DNA of 64,000 nt from Eleginops maclovinus. Lineage: Eukaryota > Chordata > Actinopteri > Perciformes > Eleginopidae. Under the pieces are notes generated by a model. The model had not been told where the DNA came from and did not search any database. It saw only the letters and a program-made list of their open reading frames with translations. This document shows positions 13,871-38,600 of the stretch, piece by piece (within the stretch, counting starts at the first letter, position 1; the number at the start of each line of letters is the position of its first letter). The position numbers and the translations under genes were made by a program. The DNA lies in the NCBI RefSeq assembly GCF_036324505.1, contig NC_086352.1, positions 19,589,637 through 19,653,636 on the forward strand, read 5' to 3'.

Positions 13871-13877
13871 TAAAAAG
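13871..13877 (+). promoter_or_regulatory. possible TATA-like box of dpep1
   Basis: TAAAAAG lies about 36 bases before the dpep1 ATG. If used, the 5' UTR would be very short. Weak evidence by position only. Confidence 0.2.
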
Positions 13878-13912
13878 GGCAGTGCGTTTAACAGTGTATT
13901 CAAGTTTAGGAA

Positions 13913-20827
<6,915 letters not shown>

Positions 20828-20836
20828 GCTGTGATT

Positions 20837-22773
<1,937 letters not shown>

Positions 22774-22779
22774 TTTATT
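22774..22779 (-). promoter_or_regulatory. candidate poly(A) signal for slc22a31
   Basis: AATAAA on the - strand, about 230 bases beyond the slc22a31 stop. Assigned by position. Confidence 0.4.
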
Positions 22780-23011
22780 CTTAACATCTCTAATAGTCAA
22801 ATGTAACAAAAGAGTCCAAAACATGTACATGCTCGGAGCCGTCGCTCTAAAGTGCACTGCATCCGAGCCGGGGTCAGCTCTTCAGGGGAGTAATGACCAG
22901 CAAGTGACTTGGACATTAATGAAATGAAGCATGCTGGTAGACTGTCCCTGGAGGTGTGTCTAGAAGAAGGAGGAGGTATAGTCCGAGTCTGTACGAAGGA
23001 GTGATGAGGAG

Positions 23012-26000
23012 TTAAGACATGACCTCTTTCAGAGTTTCATTTTCTTGCTTCTGCGTTTCACTCTCTGGCAGCAGAGAGTTTTGCATCGGCACAGCGATCC
23101 TGTAAGGCAAACTATCTTTAGTCAACATCTTCCTGGTGGCAGAGACCAGGCGGGAATAGTTATCAGGGTTGTACTCTGACAGAGGGGGCCGGGTGCTCAG
23201 TAATGGCAGGTTGTCTCTGTCGGGCCGGGACAGGAGGAGAGGAGGCCGTCGTTGGCTCTCGCCCTCCTTCAGGGAGTCTGGGAGCGGCTTCCGCTTGCTT
23301 TCAGGCAGGAGCATTATGCAGAGAACAGAGAGGACGGCGAAGGAGGCGAAGATGACATGGTGGAGAAAATAGCCCCCGTTGTTCTGGAGCTCCATCAGGG
23401 AGGAGGCGGCCATGCCAACACAGCCCGCTGCCAGCACCAGGCCGAGGCAACCACCTCTGATAGAGGGAGAGGGAGAGGGAGAGGAGGAGAACACAAATCA
23501 ACAGGCTTCAAAGTGGTGGGATCAGACAATGCTTTATATACTTTCAACCTGTTTGTATACTCAACCGTTAGCCTATCTGTTCCCACAGAATACGTTGAAA
23601 ATGGGTTACACATTTTGAGATATTTTTCAACCTAAAACAGCTGGGCACTGTGCTTTTTATTCAGCAAAATGTAAAGAAACAGGTTGAACAGGGCATTTCT
23701 TGGGGATTTATGTTAGAAGCATTATTTTATTGTTTGCTTTGGATTTGTTTATAGGATTTTTTGACAATAAAAACACATAACTTGATAAATTGGGTCAAGA
23801 AGACACTTACCGAACCACTGTGGGCATCACCTCACAAGCAAACAACACACTGAGCATGGCGAGAGCCTGAGAGAACAGCAGCCCCACGACAGAGAGCACC
23901 AACACCAGGCCTCCTCGCAGATCTGACACAAAAACAGGACAACAGACTAATGACTTCTCTGCAGCACCATGAACAGCATGTTTTGGTCCTGTGAGCCAAT
24001 CAGTGCTAACCTTAAAACTTGTCATGTCAATATCAGTAAGACCTAAAAAAAAATGTAAAGAGTGGGGTGAGCTTAAAATGAATTGTATGGATATAAAGTT
24101 TCATGTTAGGTATTGACCCGAAGGATGAGAAAAAAACGATCAACAGGGATTCCTTTATATTTAAACTACAGAAGCGATCTGCCCCATTTCATGATTTCAT
24201 ATTTAAGTTATTATATGACCTAAAAATCTGAGTTCATGAACATTCAGCAATCGACATATGTTTCAGTGTCTTATGTACATTTAATTACTACTGTCAAAAT
24301 CACTCCATCACTTTTTCTAAAATATCATTAATGTATTGTGTTGAGCGTTGAGCACTTTTGAAGAAAGTACAATTATCGTATTATTGCCTTGCTAGTCAAA
24401 ACATCAAATGTTTGCTTGAATATTATTTAAATTAACATAATGACGTAAAGGAAAGCTGAGTAGCGTACACTGAGTGAGGGCGAGCAGCAGCAGCGAGGAC
24501 AGTCCGGTGATGATGGCAGAGAGCAGAAGCATACCCCGCCGACCAAAATGATTGACGGACACGCAGATGAAGACGCAGGCCAGAGCGCCGGTCATCACTC
24601 GAAGGAAGTAGCTGAAGTAGAAGTTGGAGGAATGTCTGTGCAGGTTCCTCGTGAAACAGTACTGAACGCCAGTTCCAATGAACCTGAACACAGGGAGAGT
24701 TAAAACATAAACATCTACTAAACCCAACACTCAACATGCATCCCACTTTATCATGTTGAAAGGCTTTAAATATCATGGAAAGTCCAGTGAGCTTTTCTTA
24801 TTCCACAGAGAGAATACAAACTCACAGTGTGAAGCTAAGGATGAGGCAGTTCTTCCAGATAACACGGGTTCGACGCAGCTCCAAAAATGAGAAGTACCTT
24901 GGTTGACAATCTTCACCGTAAGTTGTATCTATCTCTATAAACAGGAAAAGAGGAAGAAATAATACCCGGAAACAATTAAAACCATCCCCAAGCAGCCGAA
25001 GGATTTCAGGCTAGTAATTCAGCAGGGTTCAAGGGAAGGGTTCACATCAATATTTACACATTCTACTAATTACTGCCATCAAACTTATTAGAATTACAAC
25101 AAATGAATTCATCAATATATGGATTAAAAAAAAGGCTAATGATATCTGCCCTGAGGCTGTGTGTGTACCTGACAGCAGGGTTTCACCAGGGTAGATTTCA
25201 TCTTGCAAACAAACTCCGTTTCTGGTGGAGAACTCCTGGAGACTCCTCTTCAGCTGAGGGATCTGAGCTGTGGCCAGCAGCCAGCGAGGAGACTCAGGAA
25301 ACACCGACACACAGCTGAGGAAAACAACTCCGTTATATCATCTCTCAGAGGTATAGGGTTCAAACATACTGTGATATAGAAAATTGGAATTGAAACATTA
25401 TTTGATGTCACTATCAGCATACATGAAGTTTTTATTAATAAAGCTTTTCCATTATATTTCATCAACTATTGAACATCTTAAATGAGTACAGACAGAGGAG
25501 CTTTAGTTTTTGAAGCTCCTCATACAACCGGAATAATCTGTAAGACAAACCTGAGTTCAGACAGGACACTTTCCTCAGGTCTTTCATGCTGATGTATAAT
25601 AAAAGTGTAATATAAAATAAGAGTGTTCTGTGACATCAATGTGAGGCTAGTACATTAAGCTACACTGTAGAATAATCACTTCCCATAATGACTGATCAAA
25701 TACACACACAGCATGTCCATGTCCTCACTCCAAATAATGCTACTTGACTCACCACCAATACGAAAGCAGCAGCAGCTGAGGCACAGTGGCCACGGCCTGA
25801 AGAACGGGCCAATCGCGGCACAGGACAGCGATACCCGGCAACAGCAGCTCTGCGATCACGGCAAAGAAGCTGCTGATCATGGCGACCATCAGACGATTGG
25901 GAGGGTCACACAGCTCCAACCCTGAGAGAGCGGTGGGAATAGATATCAAACAGCGTAAGCAAAACTAATACATCTGTCCAAAACCAATTCATTTCCTGTC

Positions 26001-29000
26001 CTGACATGAACCCTGCACGCATACACCTACTGTCAGAAGTCTGTCTGTCATGTGTTTTTATTCAGGTCATGCCCTGATGTGGAACTGGTTCAATACAGGA
26101 CATGTGGCATGTAAAGACCTCCCTACGTTTTTGACAAGATTGTGTTTATTGACCAAAGGTTTTTCTGTTCGTATCTCTTTTTCTTCTCCTGAAGATTTGA
26201 TATTGACATTATAGATAAATACCTTCATTTATGTCAACAAACAACAAAAGTGATGCTTATTGAAAACTTCAGGTTACAAGAGGTGATAAATGGTTTATCC
26301 ATTTCATAGAATGTACAAAGCAAAGCAAATTCTTGCTCCAATCTGAAAAAGATAAAGCTATAACAACAAGGAAAATAAAGTTGCTAGGAGATAAGGTGTC
26401 AATGTAAATATGTTTGGAAGTGCGTCAAGCTGTGTGAATTTCTGCTGAACTTTAACCTCCTTTCTCCCCCCCCAGAGCTCCGATTCACTTTCCACTTCCT
26501 CCCTGCCTGAGGGAGAGAGAAGGAAAATGAGAAGCTCACTTCCTGTTCATTTCCTCGCCTTGAGGTCTGTCCTGCTATTGTTTTCTCCTCTCAGAAAGCA
26601 CTGGCAGGACATCACCCAGAAACCTTTGTCCAGGCCCCCAACCCACCCATCCCGAAATCAGCGTACCTCTTAAAAACTAAATCTGGGCTCAATCTATTCC
26701 TGATCCTGCAGGAATGTGTGAGTAACAGCGTGCGTCAAAAACAGAAAATAGGGTGTGTCTAAGAGTGTGTATTTCATGATGCCAATACCCTGTACCAAGA
26801 TCTCCCACGCAGGAATGCACACGCAGTTGCATTCCTCTGCTGCTACATTCTTGCGTTACATAGTTCCCGAATGGAAACACGCTGTATTAGAAATACGACG
26901 AACCCCTAGCAAGAAACACAAGTAGCTGCCGGCTGTCACAGTGAGGCACAACACACATCGCAGATAGTCTGTCACACACTAACCCACGCTAAAGCCTAAA
27001 TCTTTCATTTTAGAGAAGCAATTCCAGCCTACATGAATGGTCGTGATTCCCAGCGATGCATGTCAAATTAAAATATATATATTGCTACTGCTAATTAAAG
27101 TTTAAATTCATAATCTGTAGTTATTTGTCTACATAGTAGATTGAGTTGATGGCACTCCTGCACTGGATCAAAAACACTGAAAATAATTCAGAAAGGAATA
27201 CAGGTTTCATTTATTTTTGAACACTGCCTGTCTCCTGGCTTTGGCCTTCACTGAGAAGAGTGTGTTTCAACTCTGATTGAGTGACTTATAATAAAAACAG
27301 CATGATTTTTTTGGCTTCACTGAGTGATTTCTGTTGATTTGAAGAGCTGATTGATATCTGTTGTTTCACAAATCAATAAATCCAAGCATTTTCAATGATA
27401 CATTTCTCTTAATGTCTATTTTTAAGAGCTTTCCTCAAGTAAAGAAGCCATTCTAAAAGGGGCAAACACTTAAGTTTACGCTTTAACTACTCACAGGCTT
27501 TGGGTTGGGTCCATTACTGAATACCTGTTAAAAAAGGGAAATTCCTCCTTTTTAACTACCGAGAAAAGCATGTTTTTTAACTAACACACAATTATAAAAT
27601 CTACTGTTTGATTTCAACATCTTAATACAATCGACTACCATTTTTCATTTGGCAGATGGGTAAGTAGAAAGGTCAAGGGTTGGGCCTTTTTATTCAGTCC
27701 TTATGTCATTATATAAATGTTTTTTTGTTTGTTTTCACCCAGTGATATGCTGAAACAACTGTGCAGTGGTGGCTTGCACAAAAACTCAGGAACCTAAATG
27801 AATGCGACTCGCGTGACAGCAGTTTATACTACACTGGGAATCACATGGCTGCAGTAACACGCTGAGATCAACCAAAAAAAACGTATATTAAATGAGTATT
27901 TCATATTGAAAACAGGTGGGGTTGTGGGACTTTCCCGCTAATGACACTTAAATATAATAAACAGCAGCACGTCTTAAACTGTAAACAACAAATACACTGT
28001 GACGCACTTATGTCACTACTCTCACTGTATTTACCTTATTTATAAATTAGCTATCTTTTCTATCACTTTTGACTTTTTGACATATATATTAGAATCCCAG
28101 TAACAAATTAGAACTAATAAATGTGATTTATCAAACACAGGACCTTTAAAAAAAATAAAACTCAGCACCAGTGAATGAGTCAGAGCAGAGCTAAGAAATC
28201 CAACTGTTTTCTCTCAAATAAACAAAGAAGTGAGCGAGGAAGCTGAGGTTGTTTTTCCCAATCCGGTGGGGAGGCTGGTTACTGAGCAAGGCTGCAGGAA
28301 GCCTAACTGCAGAAATAATTGAGACAACATTTGAATGTGTGTGAAGGATACTCACTGGAAATATACGAGGACACAAACACCCCGGCGAGCATGACGCCCT
28401 GAGAGAGCCGCAGCAGCAGGAACACCACGGCGCTGCTGGACAGACACACCACCACCCCCAACAGACTGGACAGACTGATGGAGAGCAGGAAGCACCGCCG
28501 ACGCCCCAGCCTGCAAACACACTCACGTTATTGTCATATCACATTTTTAACTATTTTATATGGACTAAATAAATAAGCAATCACACAAATAATTCATATG
28601 ATTGTGTAAAAAATGTATGAAAGATCATTTTTGAACGTGCAACTCACTGCATTAAAATAGAAGGTTTTTTTCTTTATTTTATCATTAATTTTCTTAAAAT
28701 TACCTTTTTCAGAAGTCATCAAAGTCAAGAGAAATTGTTAAAGATAAGATAAGATTTAGATTTATTAATCTCTGTGGGGACATTCAGTAGTTAAAGCAGC
28801 AAAAGAATAAGAACGAAAAACAGGACAGTATGGTTTCACACAGGATAACACAAAATAAAATTAATTAAAATAATTAAACATAAAGGCAGCAAATGTTAGT
28901 TAATTTAAACTAGACCAACATTTTAAAATATATAGTGTATTATGAAATAAAGATTATATTCAATAAAAGCCTTTATAATATTGATTTGGGGATTAATTCT

Positions 29001-32000
29001 TTCTTAAACTATTAAATTACTAAACTAAAATGTCAGAACATAGATCTTATTACATTTTTGAACTTTCCATATAAAGTATTATTATTACTTACCAGTCGCA
29101 CAATGTACCAAGGAGGATGTATCCCAGAATCCATCCTGTCATGAAGCAGATGTGCTGCAGTGGGATTTTCCAGTAGTCGCTGCAAACCAGGTTCCACTGC
29201 AGAGGAAGACAAAGACGTACACTGAAATAAACTCAGACAAAACCAAATATTAACTTAGACAAGACAGAAAACACAGAGCAGTGCATCTGATGAGACGCAA
29301 AGAGACAAATTGCTGTACATCCGGAGCTTTAAGTAAAACTGTTAAGGTGGTTAGAGGGCATCAGACATAACATATTCCACATAATAATATAGATTATATT
29401 TGACCAGCTGTGGAAACCTTGTGTGCGCTTTAAAGCTATTACGATAGGGCCAAAAACAAATCAGGCCAATCCTACAAGCCAAACCAAGGTAAAAGTTTTT
29501 TTAAAGTAAAGTATACAAGAACATGTTAAGGCTCAAACCAGTGCCTACCACATGTGATAAGCAATATGTAAAGTGAAGTGTTTAAATAATAAATAGGTAG
29601 GCAACTCAACTCCTTTCTAAAAGAAGATTCATATATTTAAAGACATAATAAAAGTACATTCACAAATTGTTTCCAACAAGCCGCCTTCATCGTTCTTTGA
29701 CATAAACACAGAGGGCTTTCTGTCTGGGAGCAGGAATGTAGATCATGTCGTCCATAACTGAGTTAAGATGTCTGCTGACAGTGTTATTACATTAGGACAG
29801 AGTAGTGCTCAAAGCAGCAGTGGCTCAGTAAGTAGGGGCTTGGACTGGGAATCGTAGGGTCGCCGGTTCAAGTCCCCGAACAGACTTGAAAAATATGGAA
29901 AGTGGACTGCTACTTGGATAGGTCCCAGTCCACCTCCTAGGCCCTGCTGTGGTGCCCTTGAGCAAGGCACCGGACACCTCCAATCCCCCCTCCCCATTGC
30001 TCCCCGGGCGCTGCACGATAGCTGCCCACTGCTCCTAGTACTAGGATGGGTTAAATGCAGAGGACTAATTTCACTGTGTGTGCTCTGCTGTGTGCATGCA
30101 TGTGACAAATAAAGAGGGTTTCATCCTCCGATTCTATCTATCTAGAGTGTGCCAGCCTGGTTAGAGTCTTCTTCTCGTCCCTGGCTCTGTGTGCAGTCCG
30201 GGTATTAATGACAGTGAGCGTTTACAGACATTATGGATACAAAGTTTGGGATCAAAGCAGCTAGCTGAATTATAAGGGAACCTGAAAGGGTCAGAACTCA
30301 ACCAACACTTGTAGGGCAAAGAGGTTGAAAGGACCTTTTTGGAGTCCTATAGATCTCTGTTGCTCTGTGAACACCACTGTGTGCACTATCCCAATGCTGG
30401 AACATTACCCTGCCATATTTGCTGAATGGTATTTGAATAAACACACTTTATTTAGGAATATGAAAATTATAAGGCATAATATGTAACTCCTGAAACTAGA
30501 TTTTGATAGTGTCCCCTTCACATCACAGTGAGTATACCAGCGTTAGGACAAGTGTACACGAGGGCCAAAAAGTCTGACTAGCTGCTTAAAAATACTTCTT
30601 TTTATTCTCTTTTTTTTTTACCTACTTTTGCAACTTTTTTTCTTACATTGTTTATGTTCGCACCACCAGACAACAAATCAAATTCCTGGTATGTGTAAAC
30701 GTACCGGGAAATAAACTTGTTTCTGATTATGGTGCATTGGTTTCTAAAGCTGCATAATATGCCAAGCGAACGAAAAGGGCGAAGAGAAAAATGGCAACAT
30801 CAGATCCTCACTAACAACAACCCAATAACCATTGTCTCAGAGATCTGATCAAAACCTCCGTCCAAAAAAAACAACAACAGGACTTTTGTTCCCTGATGAG
30901 TTATTTTATCCAGCAGCTGCATCAGTATAGGATGAGCGGGATTTTACTGTAATATTTTGTTCCTTTAACAAGGTGTTCCCTTGCCGCAGCGATGAAGTCA
31001 TGTGCAGAGGAAGCTGTTGTTGGGGAAAGAGGCGTTCAGGATCTCAGGAAGGAACATGAAGGCCACAGACTTCCCTACGCCACAGATTGTCATTGTGGGG
31101 GGTAAATGAGGAAACATTTTCTCACTGCCAAGATTTGTTTCCCAGGGGCTATGTTACATACACACAGTCGTAGACACAGACAAACACAATTGGCCGACAA
31201 GTTGTAGGAAGTTTCTGCTCCAATAAGCCATGTATCTAACTGCAGTGGGTTAGAGATAACATCCTGTGATGTTGTTTCGGTATGTGTTACAAAATACAGC
31301 ACTGACACAGATGTGTAAGGTGTTTGCACAGGGTCACAAGGAGGAATATTTCTGTTGACTTCTTATCAACATTTGCAGACTGGGATTGATCCTTGAAAAG
31401 CTGAAGCACAAAAAAGCAGACGGAGGATAAGATAAACCCGTTGCTGCTGCTTATTTACACAACAAGACGCAGCCACATTGGAACCCATTGTGTGTGATCA
31501 GACACTAGTTACATAAAGTACAGACAATCAAAGAGGATGCATAATCAGCTTGCAAATCTCTCACACAAAGAAATAGCTCTTGAAAGCAAAGCCATCTACA
31601 CTGGCCTTCTGTCTTTTCACACACAGAGTCAACATACATACAAATTCTTTGTTTTTATATGGTTATTTGTCCACTGCATGATTATCTGTGACCGTGGGAA
31701 ATAGAGTGAAAGACAGCAGATAAGTGTGAAACACGACTGTGCATCAACAAAGTTTTAACTGGGGAGCAAATATTGACAGAATGGTGCTCCAACAGCTGTC
31801 TTCAAACACACACATGCTTCCAGAAAAAACACACTGCTTTTTTTTTGAGAGGAATAAATCCAATTCAGCATCTTGGAGCAAGACCACACTAAAAATAACC
31901 AGTTGTAAAAGTTACCAAGGGAACTGTCTTATCCACAGTAGTTTTGTGGCGATGTTAACAGGGATTAAAAGAATGGATAAACAAATAACCTGGATCCAGA

Positions 32001-32556
32001 AAAGGCTGTTTGTAATGCTGTTATGTGTCTACTTAGCCTTTTGTCAGCCAAAAAAAAACTGGTTAACGTGAGGCCAAACACGCACTCAGATCTAAGATGA
32101 CCTGCGACAAAATCTGTTCCGTACCTCAGTGACAAAGTTGCTTTGAAGCCCCGCTACATGGGCGTACTCCCACCCTAGGGTGCAGGACACCGTCTCCCTG
32201 TGCACTTTTTCGGAAAAGTCTGAGGTATTTGATGGGTACTTAAAGAGTTCACAGTGGCTGAGGCCGCTGCCATTCACCCAGGGGATGGTGAGGTTCAGGT
32301 ACCCCTGTCTGGAGAAGTTGCTGGGGAGGAAAGTGGAGGGAAGAAGCTGCGGGTCGGGTTTGCAGTGATACGATTCCGGGATGTGAGTGAAGAAAACATC
32401 GCTAAATAGATTCAACATGACCGCAAAGTTGGGGAACCAGCTGAAAAGCACCACGAGACGGTTGTAGCGTCCATAGCCGCCGATGTGAGGGAAAATGCTT
32501 GTCTCATAATCCATTGGAGAAGGAGTGCTTGAGGTGACCGACTGATCTCTGGCCAT
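23012..32556 (-). CDS. slc22a31: SLC22-family transporter, probably SLC22A31
   Basis: A major-facilitator membrane protein of the organic ion transporter family; the substrate is not known from sequence. Nine coding exons: 32556-32125, 29196-29093, 28510-28356, 25921-25753, 25314-25169, 24934-24826, 24683-24469, 23922-23811 and 23456-23012 (stop TAA). All junctions keep frame and give 628 residues. The start ATG at 32556 gives MARDQSV; a downstream Met (MDYETSIF, 32514) is an alternative. After TM1 there is a long extracellular loop with sequons NFS, NLT, NGS and NTS and several Cys, as in SLC22 proteins. The loop after TM2 has DWLGRRRC, the central loop begins with the family motif ESPRWLL, and the second half repeats a HFGRRG loop. 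The cytoplasmic tail of about 100 residues is rich in Ser, Pro and Glu. Paralogues slc22a23 and slc22a17 are alternatives; adjacency to ankrd11 favours slc22a31. Confidence 0.87.
28741..28800. repeat. SINE-like fragment in slc22a31 intron 2
   Basis: AAGATAAGATAAGATTTAG followed by TTTATTAATCTCTGTGGGG, resembling the block near 15310. Approximate boundaries. Confidence 0.4.
29817..30118 (+). mobile_element. tRNA-derived SINE in slc22a31 intron 1
   Basis: The head is tRNA-like, with a TGGCTCAGTAAG A-box region and a perfect-looking B box GGTTCAAGTCC at 29865-29875. The body includes GAGCAAGGCACCGGACACC and GATGGGTTAAATGCAGAGG, which recur in reverse orientation at 55.8-56.0 kb. It ends near an AATAAAGAGGG tail. 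It is the opposite strand to the host gene. Confidence 0.8.
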
Positions 32557-32631
32557 GGCGCAGTGAATGCGCACGCTCTACAGGCGCGCGCCGCAGCCAG
32601 TAGAAAGTGAAGAAGCGCACCGGCAGAAAGA

Positions 32632-32640
32632 GGGCGGGGC
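32632..32640 (+). promoter_or_regulatory. GC box upstream of slc22a31
   Basis: GGGCGGGGC lies 76 bases upstream of the slc22a31 start ATG, inside a short CpG-rich patch (about 32560-32645). It is a plausible Sp1-type promoter element. Confidence 0.4.
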
Positions 32641-32645
32641 ACTTG

Positions 32646-33363
32646 GCGATCGACCTATCAGACACCTGATGCTTCAGTGACTCACTGCAGGGTGGCCCCT
32701 GAGTCACACAACACTAAATTTAGCACACATATGTTGCTAATCATCATAGTTTTCGTGCGTCCATGTGACTCAGTGGATGATTGAGGGCACGCAGTTAATG
32801 TCGTGACAGCTTGCGGTTTGGGCAGCCGATCCTGTGGCAAGTGGTGGTTAGATATAATAGTTAAAAGCTTCAAATTGTTTAAAATTCTCTTTCCATTATT
32901 AAAAAATATGAACATTTCCAAATCTCAAGTGCTTTCAAAAGATTTAGTATTGCATTTCTATAAAACTGAAAATACTTTTATAACAGACAAAATAAAACCA
33001 TGGTTAAAATTAAAGCGACTGAGGAATAATAAGACTAGTCCCATTGCAGACATTTCTGATGACAATTTACTATCCTAAGTCAACACGTGTTTTACAAACC
33101 GTTCCCAATGCCATTGAAGGTATTATAAAGCTACATTCACAGGCTATAAGCATTGTTCAAATGCTTTAATCAAACAATGTTCACATGTAGATAATAGTGT
33201 TCTAATATCACAAAAATGTGAATTGTAATAAAGGGAAATGTTAAAAGCTTATGAATAGCAACCTCTCTCCCTCTAAAATATGCAGTGCAAAACAATACGT
33301 AATACAAGCTATTTATAAACTGAAGAGCTAAGTTAAACGTTTACAATTCTTGCAGAAAATGCA
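32646..33363. other. intergenic upstream of slc22a31
   Basis: AT-rich, with no exon seen. Confidence 0.45.
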
Positions 33364-33365
33364 TA

Positions 33366-34968
<1,603 letters not shown>

Positions 34969-34970
34969 TA

Positions 34971-35620
34971 TATTCAAGGAACCATGTCTAATTATAAAAG
35001 GTTTCATTGCCCTGATTTCAAGGACCTGTGGGAGCCAGGACATACCATAACTTGATTCTTTTGTTACTACCCAAATGTATACACTGCCCTTGGTAATGTC
35101 CAGAATATGATTAAGACTGGTGTTATCTGTTAGGTGAGAGGACTCCAATGAGTGATGTAAATGCAAAGATAAAATAAGCAGAGTTGTTTAAATAAAGCCA
35201 GATAACTATAACAAGAACACTAATCAGATTTGGGTCAAAGATCTTAAGGGGGAGAGACTGAACTCCCACATATATGTAGAAGCTGTAAACAAATCGTGCA
35301 GTCTGGTCAGAGAAGGCATTTCAAACATTCAGATTGTGAAACATGGAAAATGCATGATTAGCTTATCCTGCAATCAATAGAAACCTGTCTCTTGTTGGAG
35401 AACCATACCAACTTGGTTGTTCATTACGTAGCGATAAATACTAGTTGGATGTATATTCATTTAAAAGGGTATATTAATGTCAACTATTTTTTTCTTGCAA
35501 GATGATAATTGTTATTGTTGTGTCCAACACAAACAAATTATGATTTAGTTGTAGCCTTTTACATCATGACACAACGCCACCGCAAAATCATGAACCAGAG
35601 CACGTCAGATAATATTTCAA
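34971..35620. other. intergenic between Tc1 and the ankrd11 3' end
   Basis: No exon seen. Confidence 0.4.
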
Positions 35621-35623
35621 AAT

Positions 35624-35629
35624 TTTATT
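35624..35629 (-). promoter_or_regulatory. candidate distal poly(A) signal of ankrd11
   Basis: AATAAA on the - strand about 4.2 kb beyond the ankrd11 stop, with no other gene between. Nearer sites are possible. Confidence 0.3.
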
Positions 35630-38600
35630 AACGAACATAATCTCTGAGGAACAACAGCAGTTCTCGCGCTCTCTGTACATGCAACTGTAGAAAATAACAA
35701 TTTAGAATTTTTACTTTTCAGTTTTAGTCTTTTTTTTCTCATCCATCCTCATTTTCAGTTTCTCACATTTTTATTTTTTATGTTTTTTTCTTTCTTTCTT
35801 TTTTGCAGGTAATCAACAACAGCTAGAGGTGAAAGTACTGGATTTCTGTTACAGCACTGACGATAGCATCAACAACCCCCCTTTGTTTACCCCCCTCCCC
35901 CCTCTTAGCTGCTCCAACAATATGTACACAAATAAACTACATTGTACAAATAAAAAAATGTTACATTGTTACATCATAATCACCTGCAGCAAGCGCACGC
36001 AGCTCGTTGCTGTTAGAACCCCACATTCTACGCAATTTTTCAGACTAGTACAAAGAGGAGGGTGCAAAACGTCCTGGGAGGTTTTATTTACAGAGCTATG
36101 TACAGTATGTCTCTTTCACGCATTACAAGGAGGAAAATTTACACAGCGGAGACCAACTTCAACTCAAAACATACCACAGGTGTCAGAAAAAAAACAAAAA
36201 GATAATAAATAGGTTATTTCTCACCATTTAAAGAGTAGTTCTCCATGCTTTTTATTAGTCATTTTCCACTCTAAAAAGGAACAAAGAAATAGCTACAGTC
36301 TGGGTTTTAATCAAAAAGGAACAAACAAAAAACTAGAAAAAAGGCTTGAAATCGTGATTCTGTAGAATGAAAAAATAGCAATTATGTATATTTATGTCCA
36401 GTAAGAAACAAAACAAATCAAACAAACATGATTGAATGTGAGGAGAGTAGAGGTAATATGTTGCTGACTGAGGTGGGGTCAGGCTAGCATCTGTATCACC
36501 ACGGCCAAGTGCTCTACTGTGCATTAGAGAACTGATGTATGTTTGTATTCAATTTACCCAGAAATCACTTGAATATTCACTTTGAAGAATCATTGCAGAT
36601 GGTTGTGTTTAGTCTATTGCTCGGTGCAACGGTGTACCGCAGACAGGGGGAGGAATCGTCTGTAAATTGTGTCAATCATCACCATTTCAAGCCTTTGTGG
36701 TTCAAATAAATGACTGATTACAGAAACAAAATCAAAGGCAGGGCTTTAACCGTTAAAAAAGGGGTCACATGAAACGGAAATCACGCTTGATGTCTTGTAA
36801 ACAATAGTGAGGGTGTGGTCGGTCAGGGCATAGTAACGGTATACATTCTGCTCGATAAGCAACGTGATTGACATGCCACTGGTGTTTATGCTTTATACAG
36901 GAACCAAAACCCCCTAAGATAAACACAACAACATTCAGAACTACATACACTGAGCTCGAAAAACACAAGGATTCTGTGAACAAACTACACCCTTAAACCT
37001 CGTCCCCCAAAACTGTGAAAGAATCAAACAACAAATTAAAAACAAGAAACGTGACAAACAGGGGTTTAAAAAACAAATTTCTGGCTATTTGTATCCAAAT
37101 ATGTAATTCTATGTATACCAAACCGGGATGTGTGTATCTCTCAAAAATATCCAGGACTATACATCTAGCCACCTTGTCTGCACAGTGTAATAGCAACAAC
37201 CATTGCACTTGACTAGACATACCATACACAGCTATACTGACTGACAGTGTGTAAATAACTTAAAACGTTTCAGGTAATATTGCCATCAGGATAAACGAGC
37301 AGCTCACGCACACAGACAGGAAGTCTATGTGGTAGGTCGGGAAAGCTTTTCCAAACAAAGATCAACTTCAAAATAGAGAATCAATGCAAGTCATCACAAA
37401 TCAACATTTCAACAAAAAATTTGAATTAGGACAACAACAAAAAAACCCGATCTATTCAGCATTTCGCTATACATTACCCCTCCTACAGTTTGTGTTAATG
37501 TCTTGCCATTTGCTTGGTTCATTTGGAGATTTAAGTCTGCTTGGGCCATACAAGAACAGAAAAATATGAAGGAGTAACCTTCAAATCTCTGGTGACACAA
37601 ACCCCTTGTGGATTAAAGGTAAACATTAATACAAATGTGCAAGCCAATGATTAAGCCAGGTGTTGTATTGTATTCCTATAAGGGAAATGATGTCCTTATT
37701 GACTGTTATAAAATGTTAATATATTTTTAAAACACCTATTCAGGCAAAGGCCTAAGGTTTGATGCAAAGCCAATTAAACTATTGTGTGGTCTGACAAACT
37801 GACGCCACCCAGTGGCTAAATTTAGAACAGCAAAAAAAAAAATGCTGCCCCCCAACATTGGACATAAAGGGCCTGACTGAAAAACCAATGTTGAGTCAGT
37901 ATGGAACAAAACATTTCAATGGGTGTTCCAGGTCTTCAGTCTATTCAATGTGAGAGCTGACAGGCTTGGAGAACAGGTAGTGTATGGCGTGCTGATAGAC
38001 CTGCTTCCTGTTGGTTTCAGTAACTATGGTGATCTGTGATGCTCGGTAATGATTTCAGTCCAATTTTTGGTAAATGAAAAAGAAGGAAAATTAAATTAGA
38101 AACCATTCTACATAACATGATGGGTTTTGCTCGTTAATCGCATCTCGCCCACTTTCATCCCACCCATATATATATATGTATATATATGTGATTTTGCCCA
38201 ACAATGAGTACATTTTTTTTCACTGAAAAAGGCATTTTCTTGGTTCGAATTTTTTCAGATATAATTGTGTAGTAAAGCAATGAATAATAATCCTCTGTCT
38301 ATTCTTTAAATAAATCCTCAACAACTATTCTGCTACATCTGAGGGACTATGTGGTGGTTGGCCTATGGGAGGCCGGTTTAATCCAGAATGTTCTCTGCCA
38401 GCTATCTGTGAGTTGTGGTGATCCACGTCCAGGGGTGTTTCCCTGAAGCCCGGCTGAATCTAGAGATGGGATCATACAACTGTGCACTGGAGTCTTTCAA
38501 ATACTGACAGAACCGTGTACACATTTTGGCCCATGGATATGACGAGGGGGGGGGGGGGGGAAAGTGCTGCCCAAAAGTGAACTGTACATAAGAAGATCAT

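Noticed and set aside
29809..30108. tRNA gene
   Set aside because: A and B boxes are present but the sequence runs into a SINE body and lacks a proper cloverleaf and anticodon arm, so it is a tRNA-derived SINE.
32557..32574. GTG start for slc22a31, six codons upstream of the ATG
   Set aside because: A near-cognate start is unlikely when an in-frame ATG follows at once.
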